DNA from: Planctomycetota bacterium
Lineage (GTDB): Bacteria > Planctomycetota > Phycisphaerae > SM23-33
Reading direction: 5' to 3'
NCBI GenBank assembly: GCA_026693065.1
Contig: JAPLNA010000310.1
Span: 1-37,575, forward strand
DNA: 37,575 nucleotides
Of this stretch, positions 31,054 to 37,575 are shown one piece after another (position 1 is the stretch's first letter; each line of letters starts with the position of its first letter). Under the pieces are notes generated by a model, which saw only the letters and a program-made list of their open reading frames with translations, did no database searches and was not told where the DNA came from. Position numbers and translations under genes: made by a program.

Positions 31054-32652
31054 ATGAAACACCTGGCGATCGTATCGGTCCTGTCCCTGACGCTGATCGG
31101 CGGCACGTGCGCGATGGACCCCCCGGCCCGGGAGCCCGTCGTCATGCCACCCGGGTTCGCCACCGGGCCCGGCGCCGTCCTGGTCGAGAGACCCGCCTTC
31201 AAGGTCCCCGGCGAGGACATGGGCCTGTGCGACCCGGCGAAGATGCGCGAGAAGGCCCTGGCCGCCGAGGCCAAGGAAGACTGGGACACCGCCCTGACCT
31301 ACTGGGAACGCGTGATCGACCGCTGCGTCGCCACCCGCGCCCAGCGGGCCGAGGCCTTTGAGTGCATCACGAGCTTCCGGCCGAAGGTCAAGCCCCTCAA
31401 CACCGACCCGGCCCGGGCTAAGGGCTGGCCGACCATCGTGGCCATCTTCAAGAACGTGGACTACACCTACGAGTTCAAGGGCCAGAAGCACCGGTTCCTC
31501 TCCCAGATGAACAAGGACGATATCGCCGACATTCACATGAAGGTGGAGGCGTTCGGGCGGTACGTGTTCACGTTCTCCGACGGCATCCTGCGGATCGATC
31601 CGACGTTCGTGGAGATCGACGAGGCCGTCCCGCTGGCCGGGAACGAGGGGTTCTTCATGACGTCGGAGATCGCCCTGCCGCACATCGTCAAACACATGCC
31701 CAAGGGCAGGCGGTTTGAGCACACGCTGGTGTACGCGAAGATGCAGGGCAAGGACGGGGACGGCAAGCCGTGCATCCTCGGGGCGCCCTACATCGCCGAC
31801 ACCGGCGGCGGTGGGCCCGACGGGGCGTCCTTCATGGACTACCCCTACTACCACAAGGACTACTGCGGCCAGCCCGGCGAGGTCGAGCTCCACGAGTTCC
31901 TCCACCCCATCGACCGCCAGGTGAACGACGTGATGGGGTATACCGACGACGTGACGCGGAACCCCGACTACGGCCCGGGCGACTCGTTCTTCCGGGGCGT
32001 CAAGGGCGAGGTGGGCATGGTCTCCTGCTACGAGCACGTCTTCCGCGTGCGGTACACGAGGCTGATGTGGAGCGAACTGACCCAACTGGAGCCCAAGGAC
32101 TTCTTCTGGGGCGGGCCCAACCTGAGCGACTGGCTCGCGCTGGGACCTTTTATCGCCCCGGCCGGCAAAGACGCACTCGACGAGGCCTTCATCCCCGAGG
32201 ACAAGGTCGCCCCGCACGAGGGCGCCGACCAGGCCGGGCGGAAGTGGACCCACGTCCGCAGCCTCCGCGGCGTGCTCGACCTGGACGCGGTCTTCCCCAA
32301 CCAGCCCGTCGGCGCGGTGGCGTACCTGACGGCCGGGCACCGCATCTGCGGACAATACACCCTGGCCCTGGGCGCCAACGGCGGCGTGAAGGCGTTCCTG
32401 AACAACAAGCCGGTCGAGACGTTCAAGGGCTCTCGCGACTTCGCGTTCAACTCGCTCCGGACGAAGATCTCCTTCCTACCCGATTACGTGGAGAACCTCC
32501 ACGTCTTCAAGGTGCAGAAGTCCGACAAGGGGTGGAAGTTCCAGGCCCGCGTCGGCGGCGGGGAGACGCTCTCGATGCCCTGGGGGGCGCAGCACCCGCT
32601 CATCGGAGCGGTCGAGCCCAAGGTCGAGCCGAAGGGCGAACCGCAGAAATAG
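31054..32652 (+). CDS. Secreted protein with HExxH motif, putative zinc metalloprotein
   Basis: The start is the ATG at 31054, which begins a signal peptide (MKHLAIVSVLSLTLIGGTCA); the ORF start at 30994 adds only shadow sequence. Cys19 is not in a standard lipobox. The 532-residue product has a TPR-like helix pair near 65-95 (AKEDWDTALTYWERVIDR), then an unrecognised domain. H280-E281-F-L-H284 in VELHEFLHPIDRQV fits the zinc-binding HExxH motif. It is preceded by a Gly-rich GGGGPDGASFMDYPYYHKDY. I cannot place a third ligand. A C-terminal sandwich-like region (GQYTLALGANGGVKAFLNNK) resembles PA14/CBM-type ligand domains. It is followed by a second putative metalloprotease gene 92 bases later. 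Peptidase activity is an inference. Confidence 0.6.
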   Translation: MKHLAIVSVLSLTLIGGTCAMDPPAREPVVMPPGFATGPGAVLVERPAFKVPGEDMGLCDPAKMREKALAAEAKEDWDTALTYWERVIDRCVATRAQRAEAFECITSFRPKVKPLNTDPARAKGWPTIVAIFKNVDYTYEFKGQKHRFLSQMNKDDIADIHMKVEAFGRYVFTFSDGILRIDPTFVEIDEAVPLAGNEGFFMTSEIALPHIVKHMPKGRRFEHTLVYAKMQGKDGDGKPCILGAPYIADTGGGGPDGASFMDYPYYHKDYCGQPGEVELHEFLHPIDRQVNDVMGYTDDVTRNPDYGPGDSFFRGVKGEVGMVSCYEHVFRVRYTRLMWSELTQLEPKDFFWGGPNLSDWLALGPFIAPAGKDALDEAFIPEDKVAPHEGADQAGRKWTHVRSLRGVLDLDAVFPNQPVGAVAYLTAGHRICGQYTLALGANGGVKAFLNNKPVETFKGSRDFAFNSLRTKISFLPDYVENLHVFKVQKSDKGWKFQARVGGGETLSMPWGAQHPLIGAVEPKVEPKGEPQK

Positions 32653-32744
32653 CTTCGCGGCGGGCTTTCCGCGCCCGATACAATACCACGAACCCGATGC
32701 GGGCCCGACGGCCGCCCGCGAACACTTAAAACGAGGTGACGGCT

Positions 32745-34139
32745 ATGACGATCCACGTGAGCGCCCTAGTGAGCACGGCGGTAGCGGCGATGGCGGCGTT
32801 GGCGTTCCCGGCCTACCCGGCGAGGGCGGCGGACGATATCGCCGTCACCAACTTCAAGAACGGCGAAGTCATCCGCTACACCGTCCCGCTGCTGATCGGC
32901 ACGCTCGCCGACGCGGCGGCCGAAAAAATCACCGTCGTCAACGAGTCGTCCAAACGCGACACCCGCGAGATGATCGGGCAGGCGTACAAGGGCCGCTTCA
33001 AGGCCCTGGCCGACCTGGTCCCGGGCGAGAATAGGCTCGTCCTGACCGCCGGCGATAAGACCGCCAAATTCTCCCTCGTCTACAAGCCCCAGACCAACCC
33101 CTACATCTTCCGGGCCGTCTACATCACCGACAAAACCGGCGACATCGGCTACGACGACCCCAAGGGCGACAAGCCCGACGCCGTGGGCAAGCTCGGGACG
33201 GCCATGCTGCTGATGCAGAGCTTCTCGGCCGAGGCGATGAACGACAAGGGGTACGGCCGCAAGACCTTCAACATCGATCTCGACAAGAACGGGCGGTGCA
33301 AGGTGTTCCTGGTCAAGGGTCCGCAGGAGCCCGGGGCGTGGGAGAAGAACGGCGTGGACCAGGGCGCGATGAACAAGGCCATTCACAACCAGGCCCGCCA
33401 GGACAAGGCCAGTTACCTCGTCATCCTGGGCCGGGGGTGCGGCTACACCGCCGTCGGCGGGGGCGGGACGGCCCTGTTCGGGGGCAAGTGCATTTACTCC
33501 TGGCCCAGCAGCGTGAAGGAAGCCCAGGCGGCGTTCATAGACACCACGCCGATCGACGGGGCGAAGTTCCACGTCGACTCCTCCGCCGGCAACGTCTACT
33601 GGGGCAACACCACCACCTGCCTGGGCGCCTGCCTCCACGAGATCGTTCACACCTTCGGCGTGCCCCACAGTTCCGACGGCTTCTGCGTGATGACCCGCGG
33701 GTTCGACTACTTCGGCCGCCGGTTCACGCTGACGCAGGCGCCGGCCTCGGCCGGAGGCACGCCCGGGGAGTTCAAGAAAGACGAAGAGGCCCGCTTCTGC
33801 GACGTGACGGCCGCCAACGTTTCCTGCGCCAAGCAGTTCGCCCTGGACGCCCGGGCCTGGCACAACGGGCACATCACGATCAAGTACGAACCCAAGGCCG
33901 ACGCCATCGTCGCCGAGGCCGACCTGGGCATCCGCTTCCTCGGGCTGGAAGTGCCCTACGCCAACCCCGGCGCGGACTACTGCCTCACGATCGACCCGGC
34001 CAAGCCCGCACCCAAGAGAATGGTCGTGCCCGCCAAGGAGTGGGCGCGATTCGAGGGCAAGCCCTTCCAGGTCCGCGTCATCGACTCCGACGACAACTGC
34101 GTCGTGGACCGCGACCCGCTCAAGGGCAAGCCGAAATAA
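32745..34139 (+). CDS. Secreted zinc metallopeptidase with metzincin-type motif (PF12044-like)
   Basis: GAGGTGA precedes the ATG at 32745; the GTG at 32736 lies within it. The 464-residue product has a signal peptide (MTIHVSALVSTAVAAMAALA, ending ARA). After an N-terminal sandwich domain (EVIRYTVPLLIGTLADAAAE), residues 298-308 read HEIVHTFGVPH, the full HExxHxxGxxH zinc site with E299 as base. FCVMTRGFDYFGRRF follows and would supply the Met-turn. This layout matches the putative zinc peptidase family PF12044 (yeast Zmp1-like), mainly described in eukaryotes with bacterial members. A C-terminal beta-rich region follows (AEADLGIRFLGLEVPYA). It is the last gene of the plus-strand group and ends 15 bases before the convergent GT2 gene. 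Substrates are unknown. Confidence 0.8.
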   Translation: MTIHVSALVSTAVAAMAALAFPAYPARAADDIAVTNFKNGEVIRYTVPLLIGTLADAAAEKITVVNESSKRDTREMIGQAYKGRFKALADLVPGENRLVLTAGDKTAKFSLVYKPQTNPYIFRAVYITDKTGDIGYDDPKGDKPDAVGKLGTAMLLMQSFSAEAMNDKGYGRKTFNIDLDKNGRCKVFLVKGPQEPGAWEKNGVDQGAMNKAIHNQARQDKASYLVILGRGCGYTAVGGGGTALFGGKCIYSWPSSVKEAQAAFIDTTPIDGAKFHVDSSAGNVYWGNTTTCLGACLHEIVHTFGVPHSSDGFCVMTRGFDYFGRRFTLTQAPASAGGTPGEFKKDEEARFCDVTAANVSCAKQFALDARAWHNGHITIKYEPKADAIVAEADLGIRFLGLEVPYANPGADYCLTIDPAKPAPKRMVVPAKEWARFEGKPFQVRVIDSDDNCVVDRDPLKGKPK

Positions 34140-34154
34140 CCCGCCGGGCGGCGG

Positions 34155-35354
34155 CTACTTCTTCGAGGCGTGCCGGGCCAGGTCGTACGCCGTCTCACGC
34201 CAGACGATCTTGCCCTTGAGCCCCACTTTCACCATCGCCTTGACCAGCAGGGCCGCGACGATCAGGCACGCCGCCGGGTACGTCAGCCCGTACGGCCACC
34301 GCGACTTCAGGTGGTGGGAGAATCTCGCCGCCATGACGAGCTGGGCCAGGAGGCTCACGGAGCCGATGATCGCGGCGGCGTGCCACCAATTGCCCGGGGC
34401 GGCCCCGGCGGCGACCATGCCCCACCCCAGGCCCGCCGTCGCCGCCGGCGTCAGTCCGCGCCCGGTCAGCACCAGCAGCACCTTGCTCAGCCCCAGCACG
34501 CTGCGGAACGCCCCGATGAAGATCCGCTCCCACCCGCGGACGATCTGCGCCAGCGACGAATACATGCGGACGGTGAACAGGTCGGCCGTCGGAGCCACCT
34601 GCAGGTTCAGCCCCCGCCCCTTCACCAGCCGGGCGATGTCCATATCCTCGATCAGCGAGCCCCGCACCGCCTCGTGCGTGCCGATGGCCTGGTAGGCCTC
34701 GCGGCGGATCAGCATGAACATCCCGTTGGCGAAGGCGACTTTCTTCCGCGGGTTGCTCACGCTGCTCGGGCGGAACCAGATCATCAGCACCCCGCTCAGG
34801 ATCGGCAGCAGGTAGCGTTCCCAGAAGCTTTCGTACCGGTGTTCGGGCATGAGGCTGAGCATGTCGGCCCCGGTGTCGAGGGCGTATTGCATCGCCAGGC
34901 GCAGCGTGCGGGGGAACGCTTGGCGGCAATCGGCGTCGTGCATGAGGATCCACTCGCCCCCGGCCCGCTCGATGCCGCGTTGCATCGCGTGGTTCTTCCC
35001 GCACCAGCCCTCGGGCAGGTGCTCGACGTCCACGACCTTCAGCCGGGCGTCTTTTCGGGCCAGCTCGTGCACGATCCGCCCGGTGGCGTCGGTGGAGCGG
35101 TCATTGACGACGATGAGTTCCAGCCCGGGGTAGTCCTGCTCCAGCAGCGACGTGAGGCAGGCCTCGATGTTGGCCTCTTCGTTCCGCGCGGGCACGACCA
35201 GGCTCAGCGCGGGCCAGTCCGTCCGCGTCAGCGCATAGTCGGCCTTCAGGTGGAACATCGCCCGCCAGACGCGAAGGGCCAGCAGGTTGCGGACGACCCA
35301 TTCCAGGCCCACGCCGGCGGCCAGGAACGTCACGATGACGGCGAATGTCTGCAT
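34155..35354 (-). CDS. Membrane glycosyltransferase family 2 (HpnB/CruC-like)
   Basis: The 399-residue product has an N-terminal membrane segment (FAVIVTFLAAGVGLEWVVRN), then a GT2 domain: LSLVVPARNEEANIEACLTS, VVNDRSTDAT, the DxD-type D140-A-D142, EDMDIAR as the acceptor-base region, and QIVRGWERI in place of QxxRW. The segment HLPEGWCGKNHAMQ is characteristic of hopanoid- and carotenoid-associated GT2 enzymes such as HpnB and CruC. Three or four C-terminal hydrophobic segments follow. It would transfer a sugar to a lipid or lipid-linked acceptor at the cytoplasmic membrane. It is the last of three genes, 24 bases after the LarA-like gene. Confidence 0.82.
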   Translation of the reverse strand: MQTFAVIVTFLAAGVGLEWVVRNLLALRVWRAMFHLKADYALTRTDWPALSLVVPARNEEANIEACLTSLLEQDYPGLELIVVNDRSTDATGRIVHELARKDARLKVVDVEHLPEGWCGKNHAMQRGIERAGGEWILMHDADCRQAFPRTLRLAMQYALDTGADMLSLMPEHRYESFWERYLLPILSGVLMIWFRPSSVSNPRKKVAFANGMFMLIRREAYQAIGTHEAVRGSLIEDMDIARLVKGRGLNLQVAPTADLFTVRMYSSLAQIVRGWERIFIGAFRSVLGLSKVLLVLTGRGLTPAATAGLGWGMVAAGAAPGNWWHAAAIIGSVSLLAQLVMAARFSHHLKSRWPYGLTYPAACLIVAALLVKAMVKVGLKGKIVWRETAYDLARHASKK

Positions 35355-35378
35355 GATGCCGCGGGTATCCTCAACGGG

Positions 35379-36701
35379 TTAACCGGAATTCCTGGGGAAA
35401 CTGATGCCGCCCGACGGGCAGACGGCCACGCGATGGCGTCCGCCGCCCAGCAGCGAGTCGGCGGCGGCGAGGGCCTGCTCCGTGGTGGCGTACAAGCCGA
35501 TGCCGGGGAACCGCACCCCGTCGGCGACGAGCTGGGGGGAGACCATCAGGATCGGGTTCCGCGCCAGCAGTTGGGTCGCCAGCAGGAGGAACCACTGCGA
35601 GTCGCCCGCCAGCCGCCGCACGAGCGGGCCCAGCAGCGAACAGATCGCCTCGGGCCCCAGCGCCCGCACCAGCCGCCGCGTCCACAACGGACTCAGCGGC
35701 CAGGGCATGGACTTCATTTCGTTCAGCCCCGTGGGGCAGCGGGCCAGGCAGATCACCACCCCCCCGGCCCGAGCGGCCCAGCAGGTGTTGGGGATGCACT
35801 TGAAACACTGCCACAGGTCGTGGTCTCGCGGGTGGGCGTTGGTGATAAGGATATCGGCCGGGGCGTCCTGGGAGAACCCGCACGCCTCGCCGCACGTCCG
35901 CGCCAGTTGCCGGTGAACGGCCAGCGGCTCGCCCGCCGTCGCCCACACGGGCAGATCCCGCCCGTCGAGGAGATACTGCACGCTGAAGGTCGCCCCGTGG
36001 CGGGCGTCGAGGAGTTGCCCCGCCCGGTCGATGACCGCCCGCATGGGGTTGGCCTCCAGGCCCACCAGCGCTCGCGGCTCGCCCCGGCGAAGGCCCGTGC
36101 GATGCAACGCGCGAATGCTCGCCAGTTCCCCGCACCCGGGGAAGTACATCTTGTACCCCCCGCCGAACCCCGCCTGAAGGTGCGGCGAGACGGAGGAGAC
36201 GAGAATCCGCAGGTCCGCGTCGGCGACCCCGGCGTCGATCATCGCGCGGACGGCGCCGGCCCGCCCGACCTCGACGTACTTCGAGGCGTCATGCCAGGGG
36301 TTCATTCGCCACGCGATGCCCGCCGCCGCCGGGCCCAGCTTCGCGCGGGCCTGGGCCTCGCCGATCGCCGGGTGCATCCCGCCGGCGATGACGATCTCCA
36401 TCCGCGAGTCGGCAATGCCCCCCTGGTGGACGTCCTTCAGGACGATCGCGAGGATGTCCGCCAGCGGGCTGTGCCGGGTGAGGTCTTCGACAACCAGACA
36501 AATGCGTCCCCCGTGGACGTCGCGCAGGCGTTGGGCGAGCGTGGGCCCGGCCAGGGGTTGTTGCAGGGCGGCGGCCAGGCGGCTCCGCCAGTCGGCCGGG
36601 GCCGGGGGCAGGCGAGGCTCGGCCGGCGGGAGCAACGTCCACTCGCCCGGGATCGAGATCGCCAGTTCGCCCTCGCCCCATGGGACGCGGAGGTCCGGCA
36701 T
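35379..36701 (-). CDS. LarA-like nickel-pincer racemase/epimerase family protein
   Basis: The ATG at 36701 overlaps the stop of the upstream methyltransferase gene by one base (TGATG); the longer ORF is shadow. The 440-residue product matches the lactate racemase LarA family (DUF2088). D73-L-T-R76 fits the DxTR motif. H110 in IAGGMHPAIGEAQ, H174 in SPHLQAGFGGGYK, K184 and H200 (IRALH) occupy the positions of the residues that hold the nickel-pincer cofactor in Lactiplantibacillus LarA. The C-terminal half has several cysteines (TCGEACG, CFKCIPNTC). Family members racemise or epimerise 2-hydroxy acids and need LarB, LarC and LarE, which are not in the window. The neighbours, a methyltransferase and a GT2, suggest a substrate other than free lactate. 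Confidence 0.82.
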   Translation of the reverse strand: MPDLRVPWGEGELAISIPGEWTLLPPAEPRLPPAPADWRSRLAAALQQPLAGPTLAQRLRDVHGGRICLVVEDLTRHSPLADILAIVLKDVHQGGIADSRMEIVIAGGMHPAIGEAQARAKLGPAAAGIAWRMNPWHDASKYVEVGRAGAVRAMIDAGVADADLRILVSSVSPHLQAGFGGGYKMYFPGCGELASIRALHRTGLRRGEPRALVGLEANPMRAVIDRAGQLLDARHGATFSVQYLLDGRDLPVWATAGEPLAVHRQLARTCGEACGFSQDAPADILITNAHPRDHDLWQCFKCIPNTCWAARAGGVVICLARCPTGLNEMKSMPWPLSPLWTRRLVRALGPEAICSLLGPLVRRLAGDSQWFLLLATQLLARNPILMVSPQLVADGVRFPGIGLYATTEQALAAADSLLGGGRHRVAVCPSGGISFPRNSG

Positions 36702-37555
36702 CAGGCCCCTCCCCCGGGGCCCTTGGTTCCCATGCGGGCCACGACGACGTGGTAGACGCCCAGCGGCTCGGGGTAGACCTCGAACCCCTCGAACCCCGCC
36801 GGGGTCAGCAGTTTCTCGATCTCTTCCGGACTTCGGTGGATCATGTGCAGCCCGAACACGCGGCGGAGGAACCGGTCGGTGCCGTGGCGCAGCGAGATGC
36901 TGTTGAACACGATCGCCGCCCCGGCGGGCATGACGGGCCGCAGGGCCTGGGCGATGGCGGCGATCTGCTCGTCGGTGATGTACTCGAAGATGCCGATCGT
37001 CTTGACGATGCTGACCTGGCGGTCGATCTGCGGGGCGACGTCGCGGACGTCGCCCTGGATGAACGTCATGCGGTCTCGCAGCCCCATCTCGGCGGCGTGG
37101 CGGCGGCCGAACTCGAAGGCGTCGCCGGACAGGTCCACCAGCGTCGCGTCGGCCTGGCGTTGGGCGAGGGTCAGGGCGTCGGCGGTAATCATGCCGGGCC
37201 CGGCCCCGAGGCACAGCAGGTGAACGGGCTCGTGGTCGATCTCGTCGATCAGGTTGGCGATCAGCCGCCCGGCGAGTTTCCGCCGGTTCCGCAGGGCCAT
37301 CGGGATCGTCCCCCCGGCCACCAGAAGACGGTCCCATCGCTTGGCGGGGGTGCCCTGGTAACTGATCACCATGCTCCGCCACCCGCCGGGGTTGGCCCAA
37401 TTGGCCTCGGCCAAGTCGCTGTGGCCCCGACCCAGCCATGTCTTCCACCACGACACCGGCAGCCGGTTGGCCATGGGGTTGACCACGAGCTTCTTGGCCA
37501 GCCGGGCCAGGAAGTTCGGCCGCTCGAACTCGATGCCTTCCATCGTCAGACTCAC
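36701..37555 (-). CDS. Class I SAM-dependent methyltransferase
   Basis: The GTG at 37555 is chosen because AGGAG lies six to seven bases before it; the ATG at 37543 has no such site. The 284-residue product has a basic/aromatic N-terminal region of about 100 residues (MANRLPVSWWKTWLGRGHSD), then the Rossmann core: motif I LLCLGAGPGMI at about 113-123, ATLVDLSGDAFEFGRRHAAE as motif II, MTFIQGDVRDVAP as motif III and VSIVKTIGIFEYITDE as motif IV. The C-terminal part (HMIHRSPEEIEKLLTPAGFE) is usual for small-molecule or lipid methyltransferases. It is the first complete gene of the leftward operon visible, with only 20 bases left to the window end. The acceptor is unknown. Confidence 0.85.
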   Translation of the reverse strand: MSLTMEGIEFERPNFLARLAKKLVVNPMANRLPVSWWKTWLGRGHSDLAEANWANPGGWRSMVISYQGTPAKRWDRLLVAGGTIPMALRNRRKLAGRLIANLIDEIDHEPVHLLCLGAGPGMITADALTLAQRQADATLVDLSGDAFEFGRRHAAEMGLRDRMTFIQGDVRDVAPQIDRQVSIVKTIGIFEYITDEQIAAIAQALRPVMPAGAAIVFNSISLRHGTDRFLRRVFGLHMIHRSPEEIEKLLTPAGFEGFEVYPEPLGVYHVVVARMGTKGPGGGA

Positions 37556-37575
37556 GTGAGTCTCCTGTCTCGCCG

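Noticed and set aside
27444-31289. Minus-strand ORF of 1281 residues opposite the DUF6067-like gene, and the 1279-residue plus ORF at 27155
   Set aside because: Both show the Arg/Pro/Gly- or His/Val-rich composition of shadow frames, no ribosome binding site and no domains.

Overview
The window is high-GC bacterial DNA from what is most likely a polysaccharide-degrading member of the Planctomycetota (Phycisphaerae-like). That placement is an inference. It rests on the combination of PEP-CTERM surface proteins with dockerin-like calcium loops, several secreted GH20 enzymes, large secreted parallel beta-helix proteins and sugar ABC transporters without their own ATPase. No rRNA, tRNA, CRISPR array, transposase or transcription factor gene was seen.

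Layout. (1) 1-786: the start of a minus-strand gene cut by the window edge, an RHS-like remnant, and about 310 bases with no recognisable gene. (2) 787-9865, plus strand: a four-gene operon of secreted proteins (GH20 hexosaminidase, a conserved unknown protein split by a frameshift, a 1006-residue beta-helix protein with an interrupted CBM6-like domain, and a second GH20 with a PA14-like tail), followed by what may be a beta-galactosidase 3' remnant. (3) 18316-10007, minus strand: a seven-gene operon with two complete sets of solute-binding protein plus two permeases and a secreted beta-helix protein; no ATPase is encoded. (4) 18536-24439, plus strand: five tandem dockerin-like/PEP-CTERM proteins that share a 213-bp C-terminal cassette. 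Genes 3 to 5 also share a promoter-like element and a leader hairpin. (5) 27141-24447, minus strand: a GH20 enzyme and a small protein that looks like a GH20 with its catalytic barrel removed. (6) 27304-27467: a MITE-like element with inverted ends, flanked by TA. (7) 27630-34139, plus strand: a large DUF6067/GH123-like protein without a signal peptide and two secreted putative zinc metalloproteins. (8) 37555-34155, minus strand: a methyltransferase, LarA-like racemase and GT2 glycosyltransferase operon.

How it may work together (inference): secreted GH20 and beta-helix enzymes would trim an N-acetylhexosamine-containing glycan at or outside the cell surface. The two importers would take up the oligosaccharides, powered by a shared ATPase encoded elsewhere. 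The PEP-CTERM proteins would be exosortase-processed surface proteins. The most unusual features are the concerted PEP-CTERM/dockerin array with its shared leader structures, the catalytic-domain-less GH20 derivative, and the LarA-like gene between a methyltransferase and a glycosyltransferase.
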